A DNA stretch of 64,000 nt from Parvibaculaceae bacterium (GTDB lineage Bacteria; Pseudomonadota; Alphaproteobacteria; Parvibaculales; Parvibaculaceae): positions 124,001-188,000 of the forward strand of contig JAPWJY010000009.1 in assembly GCA_028283765.1 (NCBI GenBank), in the 5' to 3' direction. Shown piece after piece: positions 37,855 through 50,216 of this stretch. Numbering within the stretch: the stretch's first letter is position 1; each line of letters begins with the position of its first letter. The position numbers were made by a program, and so were the translations under genes. The notes beneath the pieces are model-generated. The model did no database searches and was not told where the DNA came from. It worked only from the letters and a program-made list of their open reading frames with translations.

Positions 37855-38832
37855 ATGACGCAGTTGAAAGAAGGCAATGACGTGAGCGCCGAAAGCGAAG
37901 AAGACGCCCCGAAGAAGAAATCGCTGTTCCAGCGGATGAAGGATGGGCTTTCGCGCTCCACCCGCACGATCACGGACGGGATCACCGGCATCTTCACCAG
38001 GAAGAAGCTGGATCAGGAGACGCTGGACGAGCTGGAAGATCTGCTGATTCAGGCCGATCTTGGCGTCGATGTCGCCGCCGACATCACCCGGACCCTCAAG
38101 CGCGACCGCTTCGACAAGGAAATCTCCGACGAGGAGGTGAAAAGCTTCCTCGCCGGAGAAATCGCCAAAATTCTCAAGCCCGTCGAAAAGCCCTTCGCAC
38201 CCGACCCGGCGCACCGGCCCTTCGTCACCCTTGTGGTCGGCGTCAACGGCTCTGGCAAAACCACCACCATCGGCAAGCTCGCCAAGGCGCTGAAGGCCGA
38301 AGGCAAGTCCGTCCTGCTTGCGGCGGGCGACACCTTCCGCGCGGCGGCCATCGACCAGCTCAAGGTCTGGGGCGAGCGCATCGGCGCGCCCGTGGTCTCG
38401 ACCAGGGTCGGCGGCGATGCGGCGGGCCTTGCTTATGAGGCGGTAGAACGCGGCCGCGCGGAAAACCATGACGTGGTGCTGATCGACACGGCAGGCCGTC
38501 TCCAGAACAAGACAGACCTGATGGCGGAACTGGAAAAGGTGCTGCGCGTCATCCGCAAGCTGGACCCGACCGCGCCCCACGCCACCTTGCTTGTGCTCGA
38601 CGCCACCACCGGCCAGAACGCACTCAATCAGGTCGAGATCTTCGGCAAGATCGCGGGCGTCACCGGGCTTGTCATGACCAAGCTCGATGGCACGGCGCGC
38701 GGCGGCATTCTCGTCGCCATCGCCAAGCGCTTCGCCATGCCCGTCCATATGATCGGCGTCGGCGAGGGAGCCGACGATCTTCAGGTCTTCGATGCAGAAG
38801 CTTTCTCCAGAGCGATTACAGGCGCGCGTTAA
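37855..38832 (+). CDS. ftsY: Signal recognition particle receptor FtsY
   Basis: 325 residues. SRP-type GTPase at the membrane, partner of Ffh. Short acidic N-terminus, N domain ([21 protein letters not shown]), G domain ([57 protein letters not shown]). The long acidic A domain of E. coli FtsY is absent, as usual in this class. ATG 37855 is chosen over an in-frame ATG 37813 inside mtaB. Confidence 0.96.
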   Translation: MTQLKEGNDVSAESEEDAPKKKSLFQRMKDGLSRSTRTITDGITGIFTRKKLDQETLDELEDLLIQADLGVDVAADITRTLKRDRFDKEISDEEVKSFLAGEIAKILKPVEKPFAPDPAHRPFVTLVVGVNGSGKTTTIGKLAKALKAEGKSVLLAAGDTFRAAAIDQLKVWGERIGAPVVSTRVGGDAAGLAYEAVERGRAENHDVVLIDTAGRLQNKTDLMAELEKVLRVIRKLDPTAPHATLLVLDATTGQNALNQVEIFGKIAGVTGLVMTKLDGTARGGILVAIAKRFAMPVHMIGVGEGADDLQVFDAEAFSRAITGAR

Positions 38833-39455
38833 TGACGAACATTCAAACCAGAACCCGGCTCGCGAAAAACCCCTGGCTCAAGCTCGTACTGGAACTGGGG
38901 CCGCTCGGCGTTTTCTTTCTGATGAATTCCCGGGCCTATCTGATTTTCGACGTGCCCAAGGAACAAAACATCTTTTACGCTACGGGCTGCTTCATGGTGG
39001 CGACCCTTGTCGCGCTCGCGGTTTCCTATGCGCTCCTGCGCAAGATACCGACCATGCCGCTCGTCACCGGCGTGTTCGTCGTCATTCTGGGCGGCCTCAC
39101 GCTCTGGCTGCACAATGATGAATTCATCAAGCTGAAACCGACGCTCACGAATCTTCTGTTCGCGGGCGTGCTGCTCAGCGGCTATGCGCTGGGCAAGCCG
39201 GTGATGAGGCTGTTGTTCGACAGCGCCTTCAACCTGACTTATGAGGGCTGGATGATCCTGACCCGGCGCTGGGGTTTCTTTTTCATCTTCCTCGCCATCG
39301 TCAATGAAATCGTCTGGCGCAATTTCTCCACCGATTTCTGGGTCGGGTTCAAGCTGTTCGGCATCATGCCGATCACCTTCATTTTCGCCGCCTGCCAGAT
39401 GCCGGTGCTGACCCGGCATGTCCCGAAGGACACGCCGGAACAGGATGCCGCCTGA
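38832..39455 (+). CDS. Septation protein A (YciB/IspZ family)
   Basis: 207 residues with five or six membrane helices. ELGPLGVFFLMN, LTLWLHNDEFIKLKPTL and LTRRWGFFFIFLAIVNEIVWRNFSTDFWVGFKLFG are the family signature. The family was named intracellular septation protein A from a Shigella mutant and is thought to help envelope synthesis and division. TAATG overlap with ftsY; last gene of the dapF-mtaB-ftsY series. Confidence 0.93.
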   Translation: MTNIQTRTRLAKNPWLKLVLELGPLGVFFLMNSRAYLIFDVPKEQNIFYATGCFMVATLVALAVSYALLRKIPTMPLVTGVFVVILGGLTLWLHNDEFIKLKPTLTNLLFAGVLLSGYALGKPVMRLLFDSAFNLTYEGWMILTRRWGFFFIFLAIVNEIVWRNFSTDFWVGFKLFGIMPITFIFAACQMPVLTRHVPKDTPEQDAA

Positions 39456-39487
39456 TCCGGGTCATCCGGCCCGGCAGGCCGGAAGCC

Positions 39488-41140
39488 TCACAGGGTGATG
39501 TCGCGATTCTTCGTTTCCGGCAGGAAAAGCACACCGATGATGAACGTGACGATGGCGACGCCGATTGGATACCACAGCCCGTCATAGATATTGCCGGTCG
39601 CCGCGACCACGGCAAACGCGATGGTCGGCAGGAAACCGCCGAACCAGCCGTTCGCGATATGGTAGGGCAGTGAGAGCGACGTGTAGCGGATCCGCGTCGG
39701 GAACAGTTCCACCAGCGCCGCCGCCACCGGCCCGTAGATCATCGCCCCGATAATAACGAGCAGCGCCAGCAGCAGCACGACCATGGGCCGGTTGATCGCG
39801 GCGCTGTCGGCTTTTGTCGGGTATCCCGCCCGCGCGAGCGCATGATCGAGATCTCCCTCGAATGCCGCCACCAGCTCGGGGGTGACTGCGGAATCGCCGG
39901 TATAGGACTGCAGTGGCGGGTTATCTCCAACCCTTATCCACGCAACCGTATTCGCGACTGACACCTCATTGACGTAGGGGATGCCACGCTTGACGAGCGC
40001 GCTCTTGGCGATATCGCAGGAACTCGTAAAGGCGGCGGTGCCCACCGGATTGAACTGGAACGAGCATTCCGCCGGATCGGCCGTAACGACGACGGGAGAA
40101 TGTTCCTGCGCCTGCTGCAAGGCCGGATTGGCATAATAGGTCAGCCCCTTGAACAGGGGCTGATAGGCAAAGGCCGCAACAAGGCAGCCAGCCATGATAA
40201 TAGGCTTGCGGCCCCAGCGGTCCGACAGCGCGCCAAAGACCAGATAAAACGGCGTGCCGATCAGAAGCCCGATAGCGATCATCAGGTTGGCGTCAGCCAT
40301 GCCGACGTTGAGCACCCGGGTCAGAAAGAACAGGGCATAGAACTGTCCTGTGTACCAGGTGACCGCCTGTCCCGCCATCATGCCGAAAAGCGCGAGAAGG
40401 ACGATCTGGAGGTTGCGCCAGTTGCCGAAGGATTCTGTGACCGGGGCTTTCGACTCGCGGCCTTCCTCCTTCATCTTCCGGAAAACCGGCGATTCATGGA
40501 GCTTCATCCGTATCCAGATCGAGACTCCAAGGAGCGCCGCCGAGACCAGAAAGGGAATCCGCCAGCCCCAGTCATCGAAAGCCTGTTCCGGCATCATCCG
40601 GCGGCAGGCGAGAATGACCAGCAGGGACAGGAAAAGCCCCCCGGTCGCCGTCATCTGGATCCAGGATGTATAGGCGCCCCGCTTGCCGGGAGGGGCATGT
40701 TCGGCAACATAGACCGCCGCGCCGCCATATTCGCCGCCGAGCGCCAGCCCCTGTAACAGCCGCAGGATGATCAGGATGACCGGGGCGGCAAGGCCGATGG
40801 AGGCATAGTTGGGAATCAGGCCAACGAGAAAGGTGGAAAGGCCCATCACCGAGATCGTGACCAGAAAGGTATATTTGCGCCCGATCATGTCGCCGAAGCG
40901 GCCGAACAGCAGCGCGCCGAACGGGCGGACCGCGAAACCTGCCGCAAAAGCGAGCAGGGCAAAAATGAACCCCGCCGTTTCATTGACCCCGGCAAAAAAT
41001 TGCCGGGAAATTATCGTCGCCAGAGCGCCGTATAGAAAGAAGTCATACCACTCGAATACGGTACCGAGGGATGAGGCGAAAATGACCCGCCGCTCCTCGC
41101 CCGTCATGGGCCGTTTAGCGGCCACGGTTTCTGCGTTCAT
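39488..41140 (-). CDS. MHS-family MFS transporter with a large periplasmic loop
   Basis: 550 residues with twelve helices. The opening (RRVIFASSLGTVFEWYDFFLYGALA) and FGRFGDMIGRKYTFLVT mark the metabolite:H+ symporter group (ProP/ShiA-like). Between helices 9 and 10 lies an extra segment of about 110 residues (335-448) carrying two cysteines (PAECSF, SSCDI); topology puts it in the periplasm, so a disulfide is likely. The substrate is probably a small organic acid or compatible solute, but is unproven. ATG 41140 follows GGGAGGG; GTG 41155 overlaps this site. Confidence 0.87.
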   Translation of the reverse strand: MNAETVAAKRPMTGEERRVIFASSLGTVFEWYDFFLYGALATIISRQFFAGVNETAGFIFALLAFAAGFAVRPFGALLFGRFGDMIGRKYTFLVTISVMGLSTFLVGLIPNYASIGLAAPVILIILRLLQGLALGGEYGGAAVYVAEHAPPGKRGAYTSWIQMTATGGLFLSLLVILACRRMMPEQAFDDWGWRIPFLVSAALLGVSIWIRMKLHESPVFRKMKEEGRESKAPVTESFGNWRNLQIVLLALFGMMAGQAVTWYTGQFYALFFLTRVLNVGMADANLMIAIGLLIGTPFYLVFGALSDRWGRKPIIMAGCLVAAFAYQPLFKGLTYYANPALQQAQEHSPVVVTADPAECSFQFNPVGTAAFTSSCDIAKSALVKRGIPYVNEVSVANTVAWIRVGDNPPLQSYTGDSAVTPELVAAFEGDLDHALARAGYPTKADSAAINRPMVVLLLALLVIIGAMIYGPVAAALVELFPTRIRYTSLSLPYHIANGWFGGFLPTIAFAVVAATGNIYDGLWYPIGVAIVTFIIGVLFLPETKNRDITL

Positions 41141-41843
41141 TGTTTTCCCTCCCACAAATTCCCGCCGGAATCATGTCATGAGAAAGCCGGAGTGAAAATG
41201 CAATGCCGGTCATATTTGTGAGGAAATGAGCGGCCTGTATCTCTTACCGTGTGCCTTTTCCGGAACCGGCCCGTCTTTTCCGGAATAATGTCCGTCATCA
41301 GCTTTGCCGCGCGGCGTGGCCCGGCCGAGAACAGGCGGCAGCCCTTCATTATTCATGAGTGACAAAAATATGGCGGGTGCGGCAATCCTCTCATGGCTGA
41401 AATATGGTATGGCAAATAAATCATCAATGATCCGCCGGCCATCACCTCGACCGCGCAGCAACCAGCGGCCGCCCGGCCGGGCAAACGGATATTTCTGGCG
41501 CTGAAATGGCCAATCGTCCGTTCCTTGCTAAAACCTTCAATTTTGTCGGTCCGCCCACGGATAGATGTGTACAGACTGCGACCTTTGGTCTCACAGGCCG
41601 GGATGGAAGTAATTCCTGCACCCGCGCTCATACACTGTCCGAATACAGACAGGTTTTGTAATAACAGGTCTTGCTTTACAGGTTAAACAGTGTGCATATG
41701 GTCGGTTACCGGCCCCGGGTAAGGACTGCCGGGTGGCATTATGCCGTTTGCGGACCTGATCCGCGCCCATGATAGTCCCTCTTCCCGATCTGTCCCCCTC
41801 GCGTAACCCGGCCGGGCGAAATATCGAGCTAAGGATTCAACGA
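41141..41843. other. Intergenic divergent region, about 700 bases
   Basis: Short open frames on both strands have no protein-like character. It must hold promoters for the MFS gene and the MarR-H1 gene. A TTGCTT-17-GCATAT pair near 41671-41700 and the repeated motif ACAGGT (AACAGG/ACAGGTT, 41650-41690) are weak candidates for the latter. Unusually long for this window and unexplained. Confidence 0.5.
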
Positions 41844-42479
41844 ATGGCACCGAAGAAGCTGAGCGGCACCTTTGATCTGGAAAACTCGCTGAGCCACCTG
41901 CTGCGCCGCGCGCAGCAGTTCGCCTACGAGAAGTTTGTGCAGCATATGGGAAATTCCTCCCTCACCCCCCGGCAGTTCATTGTTCTGTTCGCGGTGAATG
42001 AAGAGGAAGGCCTGAGCCAGACGGATCTGGTCAACCGCACGGGCATCGACCGTTCGACCCTCGCCGACATGGTGAGCCGGATGATCAAGGCCTCCCTGAT
42101 CGCGCGGGAACGCACGGCCGAGGACGCCCGCGCCAATGCGGTCCGCCTTACCGCGGCTGGCAAGCGCGCCCTCCAGCAGGCCATGCCGAAGGCTATCGAC
42201 GCCGAGCTTGCGCTGCTGGACCTCCTGCCCAAGGGCATCCAGGCCGAGCTTCTCAAGGCGCTGAGCCATCTGGCCCGCGCCGTGGAAGCCAGCCGTTCCG
42301 ACGAAAAGCCCGCCGCCAAGAAGGCCCCGGCAAAGAAGGCCGCGGCCGTCAAGAAGGCGCCCGTGAAAAAGGCGGCTCCGGCCGCCAAGAAGGCTCCGGC
42401 AAAGAAGGCCGCCGCGCCAAAGGCAACCAGGGCCGCGCCGAAAGCCGCCGCCAAGGCCACCCGCCGCCGCGCAAGCTGA
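41844..42479 (+). CDS. MarR-family regulator with histone-H1-like C-terminal tail
   Basis: 211 residues. A MarR winged helix spans about 10-145 (LTPRQFIVLFAVNEEEGLSQTDLVNRTGIDRSTLADMVSRM, wing with DARANAVRLT). From about 153 the rest is a tail of KKAPAKKAA-type repeats with 16 Lys and 4 Arg in 59 residues, like histone H1 or AlgP/HctB-type bacterial proteins. Such tails bind DNA without sequence preference and can compact it. Effector and target genes are unknown. The ATG at 41844 (MAPKKLSG) is chosen over 41769. The tail resembles the N-terminal extension on aconitase 4 kb downstream. Confidence 0.85.
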   Translation: MAPKKLSGTFDLENSLSHLLRRAQQFAYEKFVQHMGNSSLTPRQFIVLFAVNEEEGLSQTDLVNRTGIDRSTLADMVSRMIKASLIARERTAEDARANAVRLTAAGKRALQQAMPKAIDAELALLDLLPKGIQAELLKALSHLARAVEASRSDEKPAAKKAPAKKAAAVKKAPVKKAAPAAKKAPAKKAAAPKATRAAPKAAAKATRRRAS

Positions 42480-42509
42480 TTTTCCGCCGGTTATTACATA
42501 ATCAGGGCC

Positions 42510-42536
42510 AAAGGCGTCGCGAAAGCGGCGCCTTTT
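42510..42536 (+). terminator. Rho-independent terminator after the MarR-H1 gene
   Basis: AAAGGCGTCGC, loop GAAA, GCGGCGCCTTTT; ten Watson-Crick pairs and one G-T pair, then TTTTGTCATTTT. It also separates the convergent ccmG gene. Confidence 0.8.
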
Positions 42537-42573
42537 GTCATTTTGGCCTGTGACTGAAGATTTGCCAGCCCCC

Positions 42574-43125
42574 TCAGGGGGCCATCGCCGCCTTCGATAT
42601 GGTCGGGAGAATTTCGCTTTCGATCAGATCGGCGTCTATCGGACCGACATGCTTGTAGATGATGCGGCCCTTGCCATCGACCACATAGGTCTCGGGCACG
42701 CCGTAAACACCCCAGTCGATGGAGGACTGGCCCTTGCTGTCCGCGCCCACCCGGGTGAACGGATTACCGAGCTGGGCGAGAAAGGTCCGCGCGGCGTCGG
42801 GATCGTCCTTGTAGTTGATGCCGAAAATCGGCACTGCCGTCCGGGTCCTGAGCAGGTCCAGCAACGGAGCCTCCGCCCGGCATGGCACGCACCATGACGC
42901 CCAGACATTGACGATGACCGGCGTGCCATGACCGAAATCCGCGCTGGCCAGGCCGGGCCGGTCCAGCCCTTCGACCGGCGGCAGCGAGAACTGCGGCACC
43001 GGATGGCCGATCATGGCCGAGGGCACCACGGAGGGATCGCCCTGAAAGATGGCGGCATAAAAGAGAATGGCGATGCCTGCGAAAATGGCGACGGGCAGCA
43101 GCGCCATGACGGGCAATCGTTTCAC
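42574..43125 (-). CDS. ccmG: Cytochrome c biogenesis thiol-disulfide protein CcmG (DsbE)
   Basis: 183 residues. One N-terminal membrane anchor, then a periplasmic thioredoxin fold with WASWCVPCRAEAPLL (CxxC) and GVPETYVVDGKGRI (cis-Pro). It reduces apocytochrome c for heme attachment. GTG start at 43125 overlaps the ccmD stop (GTGA). The longer open frame is antiframe of ccmC/ccmD. Confidence 0.94.
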   Translation of the reverse strand: MKRLPVMALLPVAIFAGIAILFYAAIFQGDPSVVPSAMIGHPVPQFSLPPVEGLDRPGLASADFGHGTPVIVNVWASWCVPCRAEAPLLDLLRTRTAVPIFGINYKDDPDAARTFLAQLGNPFTRVGADSKGQSSIDWGVYGVPETYVVDGKGRIIYKHVGPIDADLIESEILPTISKAAMAP

Positions 43126-43328
43126 GAGGGCACCTTTTTCGCGGGTGCGCGCCTGCGGCCCGCCGCCTCGTTGGCTTCTTCCAGCCGGGCGGCAAGCTGC
43201 TTCTGCCTGCGGTAGTCCATCGTGCTCTGGATGATGAGGCCACCGATAATCAGGAGAACCAGCCCGTAGGCGGGCCAGACATAGCCGGCATATCCGCCCA
43301 TGGAGAGGAATTCGGCAAATGTGCTCAC
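43122..43328 (-). CDS. ccmD: Heme exporter protein CcmD
   Basis: 68 residues: FLSMGGYAGYVWPAYGLVLLIIGGLIIQSTM is the single CcmD helix with the conserved GGYAxYVWPAY, followed by a basic, Ala-rich tail. It helps CcmABC load heme on CcmE. GTG start at 43328 overlaps the ccmC stop. Hidden within a longer antiframe, so easy to miss. Confidence 0.93.
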   Translation of the reverse strand: MSTFAEFLSMGGYAGYVWPAYGLVLLIIGGLIIQSTMDYRRQKQLAARLEEANEAAGRRRAPAKKVPS

Positions 43329-44077
43329 GCCTCGCGCCCTCCCCCGGCAAAACCCGCCTGGGCCAGCCGCAGAGATCGCACCCGCCGGCGCAGGATTTCG
43401 GCGCGCATCCGCAACAGCAGCAGCGCCACGAACATTACCGTGAAGCCCGTCGCCATGATCAGCAGGGGCGCCAGCATGGAAGGCGCGATGGTGGGCCCGC
43501 CGATGCGGAACACGCTGGCGGGCTGGTGCAGCGTGTTCCACCAGACCACGGAATAATGAATGATGGGCACATTGACGAAGCCGACCAGCGCCAGCACGGC
43601 GGCGGCGCGCGCGGCCCGCACCGGCTCCTCGATGGTGGCCCAGAGCGCCAGATAACCCAGATAAAGAAAGAACAAAATCAGAACAGACGTCAGCCGCGCA
43701 TCCCAGACCCACCAGGTGCCCCACATCGGCTTGCCCCAGAGCGAGCCCGTGACCAGCGCCAGAAAGGTGAAGGAAGCCCCGATGGGCGCGGCCGACTTGG
43801 CGCAGACGTCCGCCAGAGGATGGCGGAACACAAGGGCCGTCGCGCTCGCCAGCGCCATGACCGTGTAGCAGAGCAGGGAAAGCCAGGCGGCGGGAACATG
43901 GATATACATGATCCTGACCGTATCGCCCTGCTGATAGTCCGGCGGCGAGCCCCACAACGCCAGATAGACGCCGAGCGCGATGAGCACGCCTGCGATCATG
44001 GCGATCGGCGCAACGAGACGCCGGGACAACATCATGAACCGGGCCGGATTGGCATATGCGTGAAAATTGAGCGCCAT
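43325..44077 (-). CDS. ccmC: Heme transporter subunit CcmC
   Basis: 250 residues with six helices. The tryptophan-rich heme motif is GTWWVWDARLTSVLILFFLYLGY; histidines in VRIMYIHVPAAW and VPIIHYSVVWWNTLHQ are the expected axial ligands. Length is normal. It starts 109 bases after ccmB; that gap holds no gene but may contain a promoter. Confidence 0.96.
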   Translation of the reverse strand: MALNFHAYANPARFMMLSRRLVAPIAMIAGVLIALGVYLALWGSPPDYQQGDTVRIMYIHVPAAWLSLLCYTVMALASATALVFRHPLADVCAKSAAPIGASFTFLALVTGSLWGKPMWGTWWVWDARLTSVLILFFLYLGYLALWATIEEPVRAARAAAVLALVGFVNVPIIHYSVVWWNTLHQPASVFRIGGPTIAPSMLAPLLIMATGFTVMFVALLLLRMRAEILRRRVRSLRLAQAGFAGGGREA

Positions 44078-44186
44078 GCTGCTGATTTATCCGCTGGTCC
44101 GCCCGAGGGCAAGAACCGCTCGCCCATCGCCCCCGGGAGTGGTCATTTGCCGCGCCGCCTCGTCCGGTCCGTTCATTCAGCCCCGG

Positions 44187-44864
44187 TCACTCAACATTGG
44201 CCCGCAACGCGGCGGCGGCGGCCACCGGCGCCAGCACCAGGCTGGCAAGGGTGAGCGCGCCCAGAAGCATCAGCCCGCGCGGGCCCTGGTCGCCGGGGGC
44301 GGCCGTCACGGCGGCGCTTGCGGCCGATACGCCGAATATCAGCACCGGAATGTAGAAAGGCATGACCAGCAGCGAGGCAAGGAGGCCGCCCCGGCGCACG
44401 CTGACCGTCAGGGCAGCTCCGATCGCCCCCAGAAAGCTCAAGGCGGGCGTGCCGATCAGCATGGCGATCATCAGCATCGGCATCGCGCCCGGAGCGAGGT
44501 TGAGCAGCAGACCCAGCAGCGGCGCGGCGATGACGAGCGGTAGCCCGGTCGTGAGCCAATGGCTGAACGCCTTCGCCCCGGCGACAAGGACGAGCGGGGC
44601 GCCCGACGTCATCAGGAAATCGAGCGAGCCGTCCTCATAATCCGACTGGAACAGCCGGTCGAGGGTGAGCAGGTTCGACAGCAGCAGGGAAACCCAGAGC
44701 ATGCCGGGCGCGATCCGGCCCAGCAGGTTGAGGTCCGGCCCCACGCCCAGCGGCACGATGGCGACAGTGACGAGGAAGAAGAAGACCGCCATGCCGCCGC
44801 CCCCGCCGAGCCGGATGGCGAGTTTCAGGTCGCGGCTTATGAGGGAGAACGCGGCGCGGATCAT
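44187..44864 (-). CDS. ccmB: Heme exporter protein CcmB
   Basis: 225 residues, six helices, with the family's LLSNLLTLDRLFQSDYEDGSLDFLM segment that contacts the CcmA ATPase. ATGA overlap with ccmA. Confidence 0.95.
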   Translation of the reverse strand: MIRAAFSLISRDLKLAIRLGGGGGMAVFFFLVTVAIVPLGVGPDLNLLGRIAPGMLWVSLLLSNLLTLDRLFQSDYEDGSLDFLMTSGAPLVLVAGAKAFSHWLTTGLPLVIAAPLLGLLLNLAPGAMPMLMIAMLIGTPALSFLGAIGAALTVSVRRGGLLASLLVMPFYIPVLIFGVSAASAAVTAAPGDQGPRGLMLLGALTLASLVLAPVAAAAALRANVE

Positions 44865-45505
44865 GCCGCCCCCATTTCCAGCCGGCGGCCCTCAAGGCCG
44901 AGATCGAGATGGGTGGCGGCGACCACCATCCCGCCCGAGACCAGATGCGCCCGCATCAGCGCCGCAAGCCGGGCGACATTTTCCGCGTCCAGCGCCACGG
45001 TCGGCTCATCGAGCAACCAGAGGGGACGGTGGGCGACAAGGAGCCGCGTCAGCGCAAGGCGGCGTTTCTGCCCGGCCGAGAGATAGGCGACGGGAAGATC
45101 GGCCAGACGCCGGAGATCGAAACCGTCGAGAGGGTCACCCGGCACGGGCGCACCGCCCAGAAAGCGCCGCCAGAAACCCAGCGTTTCACGCGGCGTCATC
45201 GACGGCTTCACGCCGTCGAGGTGCCCGATATAATGCAGCATCTCGCCGGGATCGAAATCCTCGCCCGCCGCCTGCCCTGCACTCTCCAGCCTGACGCTCC
45301 CTTCCGCCGCCTCGACAAGACCCGCGATCAGGCGCAGCAGACTGGATTTACCCGAGCCGTTGGGTCCGGTCAGCAGCAACGCCTCGCCGCTTTCGAGCGT
45401 GAAATCGAGCCCTGAAAAAACCAGCCGCCCGCCGCGCACGCAGGCAAGATCCCGGGCCCGCAACGTCAGGCCGCCGGATGCCGCTTCAGCTTCAGATATT
45501 GTCAA
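44861..45505 (-). CDS. ccmA: Heme ABC exporter ATP-binding protein CcmA
   Basis: 214 residues. Walker A GPNGSGKSS, signature YLSAGQKRRLALTRLL, Walker B LWLLDEPTVALD, H-loop ATHLDLG. It drives release of holo-CcmE. No ATG is near the expected N-terminus; TTG 45505, inside the end of the crotonase gene (14-base overlap), fits best. The frame continues upstream without similarity. Confidence 0.93.
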   Translation of the reverse strand: MTISEAEAASGGLTLRARDLACVRGGRLVFSGLDFTLESGEALLLTGPNGSGKSSLLRLIAGLVEAAEGSVRLESAGQAAGEDFDPGEMLHYIGHLDGVKPSMTPRETLGFWRRFLGGAPVPGDPLDGFDLRRLADLPVAYLSAGQKRRLALTRLLVAHRPLWLLDEPTVALDAENVARLAALMRAHLVSGGMVVAATHLDLGLEGRRLEMGAA

Positions 45506-46334
45506 AACGCCCGCCCCGTCCCTTGCCCGAGGCGAAGCGCGACGCGCCCTCCAGAGCCTCGCGCGAGGCAAGCGTGACGCGCCCGTGCCGGAACTCGTTT
45601 TCCAGCGCCTGATCATAGGCGAGATCCCATTGCTCGATCGCCGACAGCCGGTCATGGCGCAGGCAGGTCTGGGGCATCCGCGCAATTTCGGCGGCAAGTT
45701 TTTCCGCTTCTTCCCTTGCGCTTCCCTTCGCGACGACCCGGTTGGCGAGGCCCATGGCGAGCGCTTCGTCAGACGTGACCGGGCGGCCCGTCAAAATGAG
45801 GTCCATGGCGCGGGAATGACCAATGAGCCGCGGCAGGCGGATGGTGCCGCCGTCGATCAGCGGCACGCCCCAGCGCCGGCAGAAAATGCCGAAGACCGCA
45901 TCCTCCTCGACCACCCGCATGTCGCACCAGAGCGCAAGCTCCATGCCGCCCGCGACGGCATGACCCGAGATCGCGGCGATGACGGGCTTTGACAGCACCA
46001 TGCGCGAGGGACCCATGGGACCGTCGGTGGCGAGCCGGTCGAAATCAAGCCCCGTCGCCGGATGGGTGACGCGGTTGCCACCGCCCGATTCACCTGCGCC
46101 TGCAAAAGCCTTGAGATCGGCACCCGCGCAGAACGTGCCGTGCGCGCCGTGGAAAACGGCGACATGCGAATCCTCGTCGCGCTCGAACGCGAGAAACGCC
46201 TCCGCGAGTTTCGTCGCCGTCGCGCGATCAACCGCATTGCGCACAAGCGGACGCTCCAGAATGATCGTCGTCACTGCGTCTTTTTTTTCGACGCGCACGC
46301 TGTCTTCATCGGAGTTTTCGCGAACGATTTGCAT
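45492..46334 (-). CDS. Crotonase/enoyl-CoA hydratase-family protein
   Basis: 280 residues with the crotonase fold: oxyanion hole HGTFCAGADLKAF and SGHAVAGGMELALWCDMR. The first catalytic glutamate (Glu132, matching Glu144 of the rat hydratase) is kept, but the second (Glu164) is replaced by Cys152 in VFGIFCRRWGVPLIDGG. A classical hydratase reaction is therefore doubtful; isomerase, hydrolase or another crotonase activity is possible. ATG 46334 has GAGGA seven bases upstream. It overlaps ccmA and so likely shares its transcript, though no link to cytochrome c maturation is known. Confidence 0.85.
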   Translation of the reverse strand: MQIVRENSDEDSVRVEKKDAVTTIILERPLVRNAVDRATATKLAEAFLAFERDEDSHVAVFHGAHGTFCAGADLKAFAGAGESGGGNRVTHPATGLDFDRLATDGPMGPSRMVLSKPVIAAISGHAVAGGMELALWCDMRVVEEDAVFGIFCRRWGVPLIDGGTIRLPRLIGHSRAMDLILTGRPVTSDEALAMGLANRVVAKGSAREEAEKLAAEIARMPQTCLRHDRLSAIEQWDLAYDQALENEFRHGRVTLASREALEGASRFASGKGRGGRFDNI

Positions 46335-46563
46335 CTGGCTGTCCTCTGCGCGCAATTGCTTTCCGGCCGTGCGGATTATCATCAGCTTCATGCCTTTGCA
46401 CCACCGGTTTCGGCATGGCGCTCGCATATCAAAATCAGTATAGTCGCGCGCGTTAAAGACATCGCCCCCGGAATTGCCACCGCGCGATCTGCAACATGCC
46501 ACTCCGTCGGCATCATTCTTCCCCGAAAGATGCGCGGGTACTGATCAGTCAGGAATAGAGCCC

Positions 46564-49909
<3,346 letters not shown>

Positions 49910-49933
49910 TCGTCAGCACACATCGATAAACGA

Positions 49934-49964
49934 AGGGCCGGTCTCATGACCGGCCCTTTTGTTT
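49934..49964 (+). terminator. Rho-independent terminator after acnA
   Basis: AGGGCCGGTC, loop TCAT, GACCGGCCCT, then TTTGTTTG. Ten perfect pairs; 24 bases after the stop. The rest of the gap to 50216 (about 250 bases) shows nothing else. Confidence 0.9.
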
Positions 49965-50216
49965 GCGTCGGCACATGTAAAAACGCAATGAATCTGAAAA
50001 ATGGAAAGGGGCCACAAGGCATCGTGGGAACAGCCCACCGCCAAGGAACAGACCAGTCCTTATCGAAAAAGAGACGCGACGGAAACGCCGACAGGTAACC
50101 CCCCGAAATATGCCTCGACCCCGCCCATCGAGAAAAGCCTGAAATTGTTTCGGCGGCAGAGGCATGCGGAGAACGCCGAAACAAAAATCCTATACATTTT
50201 AATTTCTTTGGTTTGT

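Noticed and set aside
42300-42470. CRISPR-like or tandem DNA repeat
   Set aside because: The repetition is codon-level (Lys/Ala repeats) inside a protein and lacks regular spacers.
49910-50216. 158-codon minus-strand frame after acnA
   Set aside because: It crosses the acnA terminator and the thioesterase end and has no family features.
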